From Owenia fusiformis (Eukaryota; Annelida; Polychaeta; Sabellida; Oweniidae): a stretch of 28,385 bases of DNA. The stretch covers positions 58,175,885-58,204,269 of the forward strand of contig CAIIXF020000001.1 in the NCBI GenBank assembly GCA_903813345.2, read 5' to 3'. The translations under genes were made by a program, and so were the position numbers. Within the stretch, counting starts at the first letter, position 1. Every line of letters starts with the position of its first letter. Below are positions 11,212-22,713 of this stretch, piece by piece. The notes beneath the pieces are model-generated. The model searched no databases and was not told the origin of the DNA. It saw nothing but the letters and a program-made list of their open reading frames with translations.

Positions 11212-14200
11212 CATAATAAAATGGATGGAAAACAGTCAATATATCTCTACTAATACAAGATGCTGAGATAACTAGCTACCTGAGCTAGGTAAGACCCTCC
11301 CTGCCATAATGTTTCAATGCAGTTCCACTTCATTTCAACAAATACAATGACTAGAACAAAATTATAGGGGAAAACTAGGAAATACAAAATGACTTACCCA
11401 AAATTATAAAGAAATTGAATAATAATATTGTTTGCAAAATTCTGTTTCTTTGGAAAAATAGTGAAACGTTAGTTGATAATGAAGGTATCTCCTAAAAGGG
11501 CTAAGTTACCTGTCTATCAAACATGACTGACATGTTGAATATGTTAATGCACAGATACACAAACTCGTGCTTACACTCAAAGGCAGGGGCAGATAAATAA
11601 ATATGACAATAGCACATAAAATGTCTTAACAACAGAATTACCCTCTCCCTCAATTAAAACAGCAACTCCATCTAGGGAATCTTTCTTTCACTCTCAGAGA
11701 GCTGATTTGCTTAATTTTGATTTTGCACAAAAGGTCAGCTTTGTCTTGTAACACTCGCATTTCTAGATTCATACTCAGTCTCATAACTTTGAAAAGGGTG
11801 ATAAACATGTAACCCTAGGTGCCAGAAGGGAAAGAAACATTAAAAAACACATATCCCTCAATTCTTGTATTCTCTATATGTCATGAAATATGGTATAATC
11901 TTCTTTTTACATATGTGTTTATGTGTTACCTCATATTCTAGCTGAAAGGTCAAACAAGTTGATGTTGACTTTTAGAGTGTTGGATATTTTGATGATACTT
12001 ACAGTTGCTGAAGTTTGTCTGGATTCCAGTAAATAATATTAAAACCAGAATGCATGATATGATGTTAGACCTTGAAGTTCTATTAAATGGAAACTGAATG
12101 ATACTTATGTATCCGGTATACATTAGTGTATGTATATATGGGCTATTTTGTGCATGTGCTGTTTTGACATATCCCTAAATATGTGGTTTATGGTCATTCT
12201 AATAACCAACGCTTACATAATTTACAGACCCTCTTAATTACTCAGTTGCGAGTAGGTAGTTACCAGTTTCGCCACCAGGTGGCTGATTCGGGGGAAATAA
12301 CATGGCAGAGTATTACAAAATTCCCTTTAACTTGAATAATCATCAGTTTTACTGGTTCACTTTTTATGTTACCCTTATGTCCCTGATAGTTATACAAATT
12401 AAAATATGTCCAGTAAAAGAAAAAAAATATAATCTGCCCAACAGAAGAAAAGATATTTCACTTATTGTGATTTTACAACATGGGGTCTATGGGGAATCTC
12501 CCCGACCTAGAAGTCACATTTTTAAAGAAAATAAAATTTTCAAAGTTGATAAACTCTTTTCAGAACCACATTTCTAGATGTAATTTTACATGTAGATTCC
12601 AAATATGACATCAGTTTGACTGAATTTTTAATGACGTAAATGAAGATTATTTCTACTCGCATCTAGGATATTGTAAATCCACGAAACAGTGTATATCTTA
12701 TTGTAAATCTGTGAATCAAGGTACATGTGTATCTAATTTGTAAATGCATTATCTAATGCCAATTCACATTTTTAAGGGGTGTATGATAGAAGTATATTCC
12801 TAATTTTCAATGTCTGTAATCTCCTTAAGGTGACAATGGAATCTCCGGGAGACAATGGGAAACATTACATCTTAGTGAGACTTAAGCTATGCAACTATGG
12901 ATGTCAAGACATAATTTCACATTAAGTTTATCAAAATTAAAATTAAAGAAGAGACACTGAGATAGCGAAAAGCTTTGAGAATGAGTTTGAAAAACGATAC
13001 ATGAAATCGTGTAATTGTAACACATTCAAAGAGTACAAATCCATAATTTTGGATATATTTAGACTTGGCTAAGTCTGTTTTTTAAAACCTATGGGATCAA
13101 AGCCCTTATTTGCAAGGCACTGATCAGCCAGCGAGATCTATGACAGTTTATATATACATGGCACTATTTACGATACCATCACCTGTAACATGAAAGGCTT
13201 TCACAGCTTCACATTAGGTTTCAACAATTACCTGCAATAGTTATAAACAAATTGAGGGAAAATGTTTTAAGACCCTCTTAGCTAGGTTAACGCAGTCTTA
13301 ATATGCCTCCGTTTCCATAACATCGCATCTATCATATTATTCAAGGTTTTCCGGCAAAAGTTTGTTATAGTCTACAAAAGATCAACGTGTACAGCTGTGA
13401 TCAATTTTCAATGATTTTGAAATACACATGTGTTGATCATTTTTTAAGAGCTGATTAAATATTGGATATATACAAGGGTGGAAAACCGTGGATCTGGTTT
13501 GAAGGGTGATATATTTTGACAAACAGTCTCAGAAACCAGATGCCCCAAAGTGCATACCTAGTGCATACACCTTGGTTCTGTATGTCACCTAAATGGGACA
13601 TTATTTTTACTTATAGACCGATACCTGGTACAACCTACAGAATAATGGGAATGGGTCTTCTTACTAAATCTTTCTATTTTTGTTTTCTAGCCATGTGATG
13701 TTCCCAAAATCTAAATACAGCTCTATGCTTTATTAGTGCGTATTTAGGTCTTTATATTTATTGTATTTAGACTTGCTCAATATTTTACACAAATTGTAGA
13801 CTTCTTTTTAATGATAGGAAATATAAATTAGAAATTGTTGATAGTCAGAATTTATTTTGATAAAAGAATATGTTCTTATTTATTTTTCTATAAAGTCTCT
13901 GAATTCTCTTTTCATCATAAGTTGCAATAATACAGTGCTATCAATTTTTATCCTATTCAGGGTTAAAGAACATTCTTTCTGCTTTTCTAATAATGCCTAA
14001 TGTGCCCTTTTAGATCAAGGTTTATGTGATTTTTATAAATAATCTTAAAATCTGGGAATTGAATCATAAACACACATATTTCTATCAAATATATCAATGT
14101 TAATGCTTAATTGTGCTTAATTCTTAGCTTAACAAATATGTGTGAGAATATACTAAACCTTTAATTATTTATTTCACCCTTACAGCTGTAGATCAATTTC

Positions 14201-15673
14201 ATGGATAGTTTTCTAGGATGTACCCCAAGATCTGATCCTTCTCAATGAGAACCATCCACATTTGGCACTATGGGTGGTGTAGCTTCTCTCCCTATCTATC
14301 CACACCCTTATTACAACTTGTTGAAAGCAACGCTGGGAAATAAATTCTCAATTTAAGACCTACAGGAATGCACCTAGGACAGACCAGCCTCTCATCTCTA
14401 TTTTAGTGCTGCTTTAATTGTATCAATTTCATAACAAGTTTTCTAAAAATGTCTGGTAAAATTATATTTCCTGTAAGCTGTTAGCTGGCTGCATGGTTGC
14501 TATATTTCAAACTGGTTGTTCACATATGTACAGTCTGGCGCACAGACACAATAAAACAACATGTCAAAAAATCGTATTAACATTGTAAGTTACGGGGTGG
14601 AGAAGGATATTTTAACTCAAAAAGTAATCCATTTGGTAAAGTAAAGAAGTGAATCAATTGAAACATATGATACAGAGCTACTGCTAACACTCAGATACTT
14701 ATACACTTCTTGAAAAAGACTTCATGTTTCAAGTACAGAGTGAAGTTTGAAGCAAAGGCTAAGTTTAGTGCCTCCCTAGAGGGAAGAGATTCGTGTCATA
14801 AATGGTGGATACGTCCCATTCAAACAATATTTAAGAATGTGCATTGACCAGCTTCCACATAAAAATTGTCAGTGTTGCCTCAATTTATGACAATACTATA
14901 TAAGGAGATATTTATAAACAGCAGAGGTAAAAAGAAAAAATATCTTATTTACATTGTTGTCAGGTGCCCACCTACACCCCAGTTGTGTGCTTATAAATCA
15001 GCCTAATTATTCAGTTGCGGTCAGAATGTAGCACTTGGTGCATTTAAAATACTTGCTTTGGAAGATACACCAAAGTTCTAATGGGTGGACTATATAGCCA
15101 GAGCTACAGATATACTGAGAGGTTTGGGATACAGAGATTATCCCAATGGAAATATGTGTATCTCCTGAGGTAGTTTACTTGATATACCCTTAGTTGGAAA
15201 AAATACATATTTGAGGAAAAACCTTGAAAGCAGAAATGGTAAAATGCAGAATTTTTGCAGCATTTTCTTGCTCCGTTTGCAAAATTTAGATCCTATATTG
15301 CTTGCAGAGAAAAAGTTGGGTTGCCAAGGCACTAGAATTTATTGGTTTGTTAATCTCATGTAAAAAGAAAATATTTGTTTCTAGGCATAAAAGAATAAAG
15401 CAATGGAAAAATGTACTATTTGATACAACATCCGAGTATAGATGGCAGATTAGTAGATAAAAATGAGCAACTACTCATTCAAATACCATGTAGTCTTCTA
15501 AGCTGAAAGTTCATACAGATTTGAATGTGGATCTGTATAAGGCAGCTTAGCCTAAATAACAAGCTTGACAAAATCTTAATGGCTTTTCTGGCTTGTACAA
15601 GGGATGCATGTACAATATATTCATTCTAAACAACAACTTCAAACTGCAGTTTTAAGTTCTTCTATCAAGAATT

Positions 15674-15817
15674 TCATATCCTCCAACAGTTTTATTTGCA
15701 TATCCTCCAACAGTTTAATTTTCATATCCTCCAACAGTTTTATTTTCATATCCTCCAACAGTTTTATTTTCATATCCTCCAACAGTTTTAATTTCATATC
15801 CTCAAACAGTTTTAAAG
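15674..15817. repeat. 24-bp minisatellite, six units, open on both strands
   Basis: Six 24-bp units start at 15674, 15698, 15722, 15746, 15770 and 15794. The core is TCATATCCTCCAACAGTTTT. Units 3 and 4 are identical. The period is eight codons: the minus strand, which is the CAP sense strand, reads LLEDMKIK repeats from an ATG at 15839 to a stop at 15639, and the plus strand reads FISSNSFI repeats from 15604 to 15852. The array sits about 330 bp downstream of the CAP exon ending at 16150. Without a start context or splice support I treat it as non-coding. Confidence 0.9.
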
Positions 15818-16149
15818 ACATTTTTGTGTTTTTGGACAACCTTAGTCTCTAAAACAGCATCCTTGACACCTGATAAGACTATACCCCTTTGAGAACTAGA
15901 AAGATAACCCTTCTATTGAAAATACTGTTTAAGCAATGAATCTCAGGTCTAATTCATTCCAATAGCAAATCTCTGGTAGAAATCATCATACTGCAGGTAG
16001 CAAAATAACTAAATACATGGTAGGAAAAAGTGTAACCTTTCAATCCCAGTTATAGGATGTCTAACCATTTAAAATTCAATGCTAGGTATTATTTGAGATT
16101 TGACGTTTAATACATACATCCCATCTTTACTTCTTGCAAACCTACTCAC

Positions 16150-16255
16150 CTTTGGGTTCCATGTTATGCCTGTTGGAACATATTCGCTCACATACTGTTC
16201 AAGGCTTTGCAATAACTTCTTCAAGTCACGAGCCCATTGTACTTTCGTATCATCA
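16150..16255 (-). CDS. CAP1: CAP exon: end of the N-terminal helical domain
   Basis: The acceptor is CAACTGTGTTTCAG (ends 16256) and the donor is AAAG|GTGAGT. One base completes the serine codon begun in the preceding exon, then 35 codons follow, ending in phase 0. The product starts DDTKVQWARDLKKLLQSLE and ends EYVPTGITWNPK. It corresponds to human CAP1 [20 protein letters not shown]...HTTGLAW, the last helices of the helical folded domain that binds cofilin-bound actin and oligomerises on filament ends. The following exon starts the polyproline linker, as in other CAPs, after a 15.5-kb intron. Confidence 0.94.
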
Positions 16256-16645
16256 CTGAAACACAGTTGACAAGTTTTCAGGATGTAGGTAATTAATAAG
16301 ATAAAATAAATATTTCAAATCTTTGATTGTAATTCCAAATATTACAGTACACTGTATGGCTAAAAGTACTAGAAATACCAGGTATAAATGATGAAATGGA
16401 TTTTACTATTAAGTTCCATAGCTGCAAAATGATATGCAATATGTATAACTATAGAAATGTGAAATTGAAGGAACTAAATTAATTTAAGTCAAGAGATAAA
16501 TGTAGCATTGTGTAAATAATACTTTTTATTACTCTGCCCTTTGTAATGTAATTATGTTGTAAAAAAGAAAGTATTGTCACCAAATTGGTGGTTGAATAAA
16601 TATACAAATACAAATACAAGTGCAATATATGATTCTGGAACTTAC
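16256..16645 (-). other. CAP intron (390 bp)
   Basis: Bounded by a GTAAGT donor at 16645 and a TTTCAG acceptor. It is AT-rich with the small palindrome ACAGTACACTGT; nothing else was recognised. Confidence 0.85.
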
Positions 16646-16731
16646 CTCCCTTTGAAATCTTTTATGATTCTGTTCATGTAGAATTCTCCAGATTCTCCAA
16701 TTTGCTTTATATAATTGACAGGTTTTGGGAC
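16646..16731 (-). CDS. CAP1: CAP exon: helical domain, central part
   Basis: The acceptor is TCTTGTTTCAAG (ends 16732) and the donor GTAAGT. The exon has 28 codons plus two bases, entering in phase 0. It encodes VPKPVNYIKQIGESGEFYM and then NRIIKDFKG. This aligns with human CAP1 [27 protein letters not shown], including the conserved PKP turn and FY-NR helix of the helical folded domain. The frame that appears open from an ATG at 16807 runs through the intron and is not the coding frame. The trailing AG joins the T of the next exon to give serine. Confidence 0.94.
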
Positions 16732-17019
16732 CTTGAAACAAGATATTTACATACGAGTTATACATGTAGTAATAGAAATTGATAGGTTTGGAAGCCTCAA
16801 AAGACACATAGGCATAAGTAACAATAATGTTGATCAGTCATCCTGCAATCTTAATTCCCCCTAAAAGTTTCATAAAAAAACGATTTGAATGCTGAATATA
16901 TTTGAATGCATCCCAAGCCCTATTAACAATAATAGCCATAACTTCAAGATTAGCTTAAGGATATATAAAGAAGTAAAAAAACCTCTTGACTTGGGACTAA
17001 ATACAAATGCTCTACTTAC

Positions 17020-17163
17020 AATTGTGACCCATCCAAGTGCAGGGATAGCCTCACTAAGGGCAGAGAGGAAATTAAACTCTTTGCTGCTTCGATTCTTCTC
17101 CCTGAAGTCTTGGACTGCAGCTATAGCATCAGATGTTGGCTTCAGAAGCTTCATTAAGTCATT
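17020..17163 (-). CDS. CAP1: CAP exon: helical domain (REKNR...ALGW block)
   Basis: The acceptor is ATTTTACATTCAG (ends 17164) and the donor GTAAGT at 17019. It has exactly 48 codons, phase 0 on both sides. It reads NDLMKLLKPTSDAIAAVQDF, then REKNRSSKEFNFLSALSEAI and PALGWVTI. This is the most conserved stretch of the CAP N-terminal domain (human [26 protein letters not shown]), so it anchors the family assignment. The helical domain acts at filament pointed ends and with cofilin to speed disassembly. Confidence 0.96.
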
Positions 17164-17451
17164 CTGAATGTAAAATATGAGCATTAGGAGTTTTCTTTGG
17201 GTTATGTAATGTAATGTATTAATGCACTAACTGGCATTTTCATATGTTGTTCTACATAAATTTCGTTAAATAACAATAGTCGTGACATTTCGATAAATGT
17301 CATTATAAAAATATGCATGATGATATGCTTATTATATTCTAGATATATATGCATGCAACCCAATCTTGTGAACTGCCTGATATAACATATGCTCTACCAC
17401 ATCACATTCATATGCCTCTTGTATGTATTTGGAGAAACAAAGTCTACCAAC

Positions 17452-17529
17452 CTGAGATGGCATCTTGCACTGGCCAACCTTGACAAGGAATGCCCTTTGT
17501 GCCTTTAAGGCATCATTAAACATAGCAGC
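17452..17529 (-). CDS. CAP1: CAP exon: helical domain, 26-codon exon
   Basis: The acceptor is CTCTACTTTTCAG (ends 17530) and the donor GTTGGT at 17451. Phase is 0 on both sides. The product is AAMFNDALKAQRAFLVKVG followed by QCKMPSQ, matching human [22 protein letters not shown]. It lies between the tandem-donor exon (17878-17981) and the REKNR exon. Confidence 0.93.
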
Positions 17530-17744
17530 CTGAAAAGTAGAGTACATGTATGTACATAGCAACAAGTAAAGGAAATTCAAATTAAAACTTGTTTCTTTAA
17601 ATCAGGAAAATAAACAGTATAGGTTTCACATGACCCGTTACAATATAATATAATACAGTCGGAAGCATGGAAAGACTACCATTAATTCTATGTGAATTCT
17701 TATGGAACTGTTGTTAATTATATCATGTTGTTAATTATTAAGTG

Positions 17745-17916
17745 AGCCACAGAGGGCATGTAGAAACTTACCTGTGTTTTCACATCCCCTCCAACTGTGC
17801 CACAGAGGGCATCTAGAAACTAACCTGTGCTTCCACATCCCCTCCAACTTTGCCACAGAGGGCATCTAGAAACTTACCTGTGTTTTCACATCCCCTCCAA
17901 CTGTGCCACAAAGGGC
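17745..17916 (-). repeat. 53-bp tandem duplication of an exon end with its 5' splice site
   Basis: In the minus direction, the last 40 bases of the CAP exon plus the first 13 of the intron are repeated. Donors lie at 17877 (CAG|GTAAGT), 17824 (CAG|GTTAGT) and 17771 (CAG|GTAAGT), 53 bp apart. Each copy contains GTTGGAGGGGATGTG and GTTTCTA. A fourth partial unit ends at about 17745. The second and third copies differ from the exon at only a few bases. Reading past the first donor gives V-S-F and a stop in the exon frame. Confidence 0.93.
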
Positions 17917-17981
17917 AATGAAGCTGGCTGCAGGGCCATTGAGGAAAACATCATACTGTTCCACAAATTCGGGAGTTGCAT
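17878..17981 (-). CDS. CAP1: CAP exon: first helix block, shared by all isoforms
   Basis: The acceptor is TTGTGTTTTACAG (ends 17982). Two bases complete an aspartate codon started by either upstream exon (22513 or 21067), then 34 codons end in phase 0. It reads DATPEFVEQYDVFLNGPAAS and FIALCGTVGGDVKTQ, matching human [32 protein letters not shown]. It is the junction where the alternative N-termini converge. Its 3' end is the template for the 53-bp tandem donor array. Only the first donor gives a full-length protein. Confidence 0.94.
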
Positions 17982-19344
17982 CTGTAAAACACAAATTGAT
18001 AAGATTTACATCAAATTCTGGATATGAGAGAGATTTTGATAATAAAGAATGAATAGGCAATACAATACAACATAGCTTTGCTTTGACTTAATACTCTTGC
18101 TATAGACCCAAGATAAATCCTCCTAAAACATTTCATTCTACTAATATATTGTACTGGCTCTCATAATTAAAACTTTAATTATGTTCACACTGGAGACAAC
18201 ATTGTGAGGTGCATGATGAACTCCTGTGTTCATAGACATAATTAAAATGTATTAGAGAGTAATTTCAGCTGCCATATGTCACCTGTACAGGTGTCTTGAG
18301 GACCCCACCTATGTAACAATGAGAAAAAAATATGATCTATAATACTACAGGTAGTACTCTATATATTTTAAATTGAATTCAATTGGTAAGACTCTTATTA
18401 AAGACCAATTAAATGGGCAATATTTGCCAAGTATTCACATATTATGATAACAGCAAATCTCATTCCCCCTTAAAAGCAGTTAACAGTAATATACATTCAC
18501 ATCAAATTCTGTTCTTTGATATATTTATATATACAAAGTATACTTACACATAATGAAAATTGAGAACCAATTTGAAATATGCAAAGCAATTGAATTTCAA
18601 AATGTCATCTCTGATATCCTATATAAAAGTTGATATAATTTTCCATTAAGTCTCGACAGCAATAGCAAATAAAGTGGGCTGATGTCACAGTGACCTTCTG
18701 AATCATCATTTATTAATTATAGAGTGTAACACACTTGTAACGCTAATTCCACTTAACTACTCATTTATATTTTTTATCTATTTTATACATACACAAAAAT
18801 AATAGCAATATGTATTCTTCTTTGTAGCATTTCCTCTGTTTTATTGGTGAGTACTTTTATGGTTTATAAGTTTGAGAAGACTTGAGTTTTTCTTTTTTAT
18901 CTGCACCAGCTGGGCCCACATTTTTTTCCGAAAGACAGTTTCTCTTTCAGACCATACTTTTCTTTAGTTTAAACCAGGCCTATAAATATGTTGTTTGACC
19001 AATAAGGGCCCGTGGGACAATAAATAGCTAAACATGTATATAACTGCTAATTAGGAAAATGTAGCATTTCACTTTCAAGTTCATATAAATATTTGAAGTT
19101 TAATTTTAGCTGAGCAAACAAATGCCTGTCATTTTTAAAAAAGTACTTCACATTTATAGGTCCATGTTTGAATGTTTGAGGTGTCATCTGACAAGATTGA
19201 ATATATGAACTAAAAAATAAGAACATCAATTTCATAAAAAGAAGGTACATATTAAGACGATAAACTTAACATTAGAATTTGGTTCAATCTCAGACATAAC
19301 AATCTTTGTAAAACAAGACACACAGTGATAAATATCGCACTTTG

Positions 19345-20150
19345 AAGAGCAAACTGGCCACCATGCAATTTACCCAGCATGGCCAAAACCTAATCAGAAC
19401 TTGGCACTAGTCTGCTCTTGCATCTGTAAACATTTCAAGTTGACAAGGTTAGCGGTTTTCCTGCAATTTTGATGACAAGAATTTATTTGTAGTCTTGAAC
19501 TTTGGGAAAATTTAGATAACATTGTTTGTGACCTAATTTGATGACCTTCGACCTTGAAAATTTCACTTTTTCAGACCTCAGTAGGTGTTTTGTAATTAAG
19601 CTGACCTAAATTTAAATCCAAAATATCAATTTAGAAAATCAACTTTTTTGACCTTTTCAAGGTCACTGAAGGTGAACGAAAGGTCAAATCTGAAATGTAA
19701 GGTCAGATTTGAACTTCTGAGAACTTGTAGATGTTTTTTAAAAAAAAATTGGTCAATTTGGAGCAAGTTGAAAAATTCAAAATGGCCGCCAAATTTAAAA
19801 ATTCAAAATGGCCACCATGTAATTCAGCCAGCATACCCAAAAACTAATCAGATCTTGGCAATAGTCTGCTCTTGCATCTGTAAAAATTTCAAGTTAAACG
19901 GATAAGTGGTTTTCCTGGAATTTTGATGACAAGATTTGTTGAAAAATTCAAAATTGCCGCCACGTAGTTTACCCAGCATGCCCTTAACCTAATCAGATCT
20001 TGGTACTAGTCTGCTCTTGCATCTGTAAAAATTTCAAGTTGAACAGGTAAGCAGTTATCCTGGAAATTTGATGACAAGATTTGGTTTATGTGCCGCCCGC
20101 CCAACAGCACAAGACGACGACAATATAGATAATAATAATAATAATAATAA
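19345..20150 (+). mobile_element. composite dispersed repeat, copy 1, with three internal cassettes and an (AAT)n tail
   Basis: A cassette containing ACCYAATCAGATCTTGGYA and TCTGCTCTTGCATCTGTAAA occurs at about 19365-19480, 19815-19930 and 19960-20080 (anchor positions 19411, 19865, 20010). Between the first two lies a 290-bp segment with many TGACCT/AGGTCA half-sites that recurs at 22904-23147. The block ends GCCGCCCGCCCAACAGC, GACGACGACAATAT, then about six AAT units and poly-A at 20131-20157. The tail suggests a SINE- or helentron-like non-autonomous element; no ORF supports a class. Confidence 0.7.
19649..19665. promoter_or_regulatory. palindromic nuclear-receptor half-sites (repeat copy 1)
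   Basis: TGACCTTTTCAAGGTCA is a palindrome of two TCAAGGTCA-type extended half-sites facing outward. The same arrangement (TGACCTTTTGAAGGTCA) is kept in the other copy at 23073-23089. Binding is unproven. Confidence 0.4.
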
Positions 20151-20552
20151 AAAAAAAGGTTTGTTTTTTTACATTTTATATTCAATGTTGTCAGGTTGTA
20201 CTCATTGTTGAACTGTCTATAAAACAACATTTTTGCGGGGGTAAAATGCTGTTTAATTAGGCGACGGACATCGTTTTCAGTCTTTCACATATTTGACTAG
20301 GTCAGATGGTGATAAAAAATCGTTAATAAACGAAGCAAATCATAAGTTGAAATTTCATTGAGAAAATTCAACATTTTGACTTCCGTTAGAAGGGGGAGTG
20401 GGATGGGTCAAGACCTAACTAAATTAACCATGTTTTTTGATGGTCACCGATGTTTTAACCTGGGCCTTCATACAACAATGGAATATTTTTGAAAAAGGCG
20501 ACTATCATATTTGTTTCCATAAATAAAAAAACCAATACGACAAACTAACTCT

Positions 20553-20686
20553 GAAAAACTAATTCATCACCTATATGAAAACTAAATCATCAGCTCTGAA
20601 AAACGAATTCATTAGCTATGAAAAACTAATTCATCAGCTACAAAAAACTTATTCATCAGCTACAAAAAAACTTATTCATCAGCTAC
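20553..20686. repeat. 22-bp tandem repeat, six units
   Basis: Units of 21-23 bp with consensus GAAAAACTAATTCATCAGCT start at 20553, 20577, 20598, 20620, 20642 and 20664. The last three are nearly identical. The array lies 380 bp beyond (downstream in gene sense of) the alternative first exon. Confidence 0.88.
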
Positions 20687-21066
20687 AGGAGTTAATTGAT
20701 CTGCTATTTGCTCTTCTATTCCAGAGTCTGATTGAAGCTTGATTTCACTTTAACATGACAAATGGAACATTCTAATAAGGCCTCTGGGATCAGATTGAAA
20801 AGAACTGCTTTTTTACATTTGAAAACGCTTTTTGTTTTGTGTGTAGTTGATATTACATTTTAATGAGAATCAATGACTATTTGCACACTCAAACCCCATT
20901 CATGATCTCATTAATTACATATTACATTAGATTGCATTTTCACTGAACACAATACAGAAAATCTGATGAAATATCAAGTGCAGAGCACAGGAAATGAGCG
21001 CAGTGAGTTTTAAGGGGTGTAAACTAGGCTGAATCTTTAAATACATCATCCTGTTACTATGGTTAC

Positions 21067-21667
21067 CTTCAACTACTACACGAGGTTTCAGTAACTTCAT
21101 GTAATCTGTGGATGAATCACTAAGATACCCATCTTGATGCCCAGGAGCATGTAGATAGTCATTATGTAGGCTCTCTTTATCAGTTCTCTGTCTATTCACT
21201 GACTGTACGCTCTCACAGCTTACCCTCTCTGTCTCAACTAACTGTACGCTATCACCGTTTACCCTCTGTGTCCCAGCAGAATCTGTGGTTTTCAAATATC
21301 TTTGAATTTCTGGCGATCTTGATGGGCTTCTTTGCTTTACTGTTTGTTTATTAGCAGGTGAGCTTGAAGGAGTTCTTGATTTTAATGTCACAGCCCTGAC
21401 ACATTCTGGTGATTTTGTATTAGCTAATTTCGATCCATTCTGCTGAGATTTGGAAGTCAGATTCTGATTTGGTTTCACAGGTTGAACATTTTCTGGTGAG
21501 TTTTTGCGTGTTATTCCATTACTGAACCCCCTTCTGAGCTGTGAGACAGATAGAGGGGTAGAAGACGTGTCATCTTCATCAACAATTTCTTTTGGCTCAG
21601 GCGGCTTTTTGATCCTTTTGGCTGTCCAATGTTTTAGAGTAACCTTATCCTCCCCAAACTGATACAT
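21067..21667 (-). CDS. CAP1: alternative CAP first exon: 200-codon Ser/Pro-rich N-terminus
   Basis: An open frame runs from ATG at 21667 (A at -3) through 200 codons plus one base to a GTAACC donor at 21066. That phase fits the shared exon, giving VVVE-D-ATPEF. An in-frame stop lies 48 bp upstream of the ATG with no pyrimidine-rich acceptor between, so this is best read as a first coding exon with its own 5' end. The product begins MYQFGEDKVTLKHWTAKRIK, then an acidic IVDEDDTSS, LSVSQLRRGFSNG, several proline-directed sites (NSPEN, KSPEC, RTPSSSP, RSPSRSP), and a degenerate repeat (RVNGDSVQLV, RVSCESVQSV). It would replace the canonical first helix. I do not recognise its family; it looks disordered. 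Confidence 0.75.
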
Positions 21668-22512
21668 TATTGCAACGTTTAATCCAAATTTTCCTTTTTC
21701 AGAATTTTCTTATTATCTGTTTTTTGAAGCCTTCATTCCGTCACATTATAGACAATTGTAATAATTTGTGAATGTTGATGACAATATGGCTGATATATAT
21801 GTGTAGCAGGGCACCATTCATCAGGGTGTCATATTCAACTATGTAACAGGATAATAGCTGAGCCAGTAAAATATGTCGCCACTTAGCTATCCACTCAAAG
21901 ACTGCCAGCTGGTGCCATTTTGATTGTCCGATTCATCATAAAATTTATTTATAGCTAAGTAATAGGAAATAGGTGATGATTTAATTTTGTCTTCTAAATC
22001 ATGATTTAATTGGTAGACTTATTAAATATATTTATATTACATGTAATTAGGTCAAAGTGACCTGTACTAGATTTATAGATTTGCACTTCAGAAATATTTA
22101 CTTCATTAAGGCAGGCAGAGTGGAATGATTTCTCAACTTATATTTGATAAATCAAGGTTAATAAGTAAGAATATTTATTCAACTCTGCCTACCTCAAATA
22201 CCTTACTGTATAAGTGGTAATTAATCCGAGTGGCTAATTTGCTTACTGATTGGTCAAATTTTATCTCTTTCCTAATGACAAGAAACTTTCCATTGGATAA
22301 CATTATGAAAATAATATTTCCAACATTTAATTTTCCGAAAAAAATTAGGCAATAGGCAAATTAAATGATAAGGCAAAAAATTACCACAAATAAAGTATTT
22401 AAGAAACCTAATACGTGAGGAGTCCAGAATTGGCGCAATACTAATTATATCAGGAAGTACACACAGGCTCTATGATACAAGACCAAAATGATATAATATA
22501 ATTCTATTATAC

Positions 22513-22656
22513 CTCCACTGACTTGACCACCACCACCAGCACTACTGGAGGCTGTCTCCAACCGTGTGGCAACGGTCTCTAGGCGAGTTATTAAGCTTTC
22601 AAGTTGTGTGTTTGACATTTTCTGTAGTGTGCTTACTGGAGGGATGGATGGGTGTC
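22513..22656 (-). CDS. CAP1: CAP exon with the canonical start (MSNTQLES...)
   Basis: The acceptor is TATATACCTGTAG (ends 22657) and the donor GTATAA at 22512. Entry needs one base from upstream and exit is one base into a codon, both fitting their neighbours. It reads HPSIPPVSTLQK and then, from ATG 22618, MSNTQLESLITRLETVATRL, ETASSSAGGGGQVSG. The second part matches the human CAP1 N-terminus (MADMQNLVERLERAVGRLE), the coiled-coil segment that makes CAP oligomers and binds adenylyl cyclase in yeast. The exon has an upstream in-frame extension and its own acceptor, so the ordinary start is internal to a longer coding frame. Confidence 0.9.
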
Positions 22657-22693
22657 CTACAGGTATATAAAATACACATATAAGCAAAGCACT

Positions 22694-22713
22694 AATCAAT
22701 CAATCAATCAATC
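22694..22713. repeat. (AATC)5 microsatellite
   Basis: Five perfect AATC units lie just upstream, in gene sense, of the acceptor of the canonical-start exon. Confidence 0.9.

Larger units (their letters stand above)
672..16149 (-). other. 15.5-kb CAP intron
   Basis: The GTGAGT donor at 16149 and the TTCCAG acceptor at 672 bound an AT-rich intron about 40 times longer than its neighbours. It holds the 45-bp minisatellite, the 4.0/7.3-kb inverted repeat pair, a G14 tract, a CAAA microsatellite and the 24-bp minisatellite, listed separately. I read the ORFs inside it (the longest 80-100 codons) and recognised no protein family; none has flanking splice signals that fit the CAP phases. Stretches 908-4044, 4574-7320 and 7687-15673 hold nothing else I can name. 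Confidence 0.75.
17982..21066 (-). other. CAP intron between the shared exon and the alternative first exon
   Basis: About 3.1 kb. From 17982 to 19340 I see only AT-rich sequence. The rest holds the 19345-20150 repeat and the 20553-20686 tandem array. No CAP-phase exon was found. Confidence 0.7.

Noticed and set aside
12302-12577. 91-codon plus-strand ORF
   Set aside because: Its Lys/Ile/Asn/Phe-rich composition mirrors AT-rich DNA, and no family is visible.
15674-15817. CRISPR-like regular repeats
   Set aside because: The units are head to tail with no spacers, in an animal intron; it is a minisatellite.
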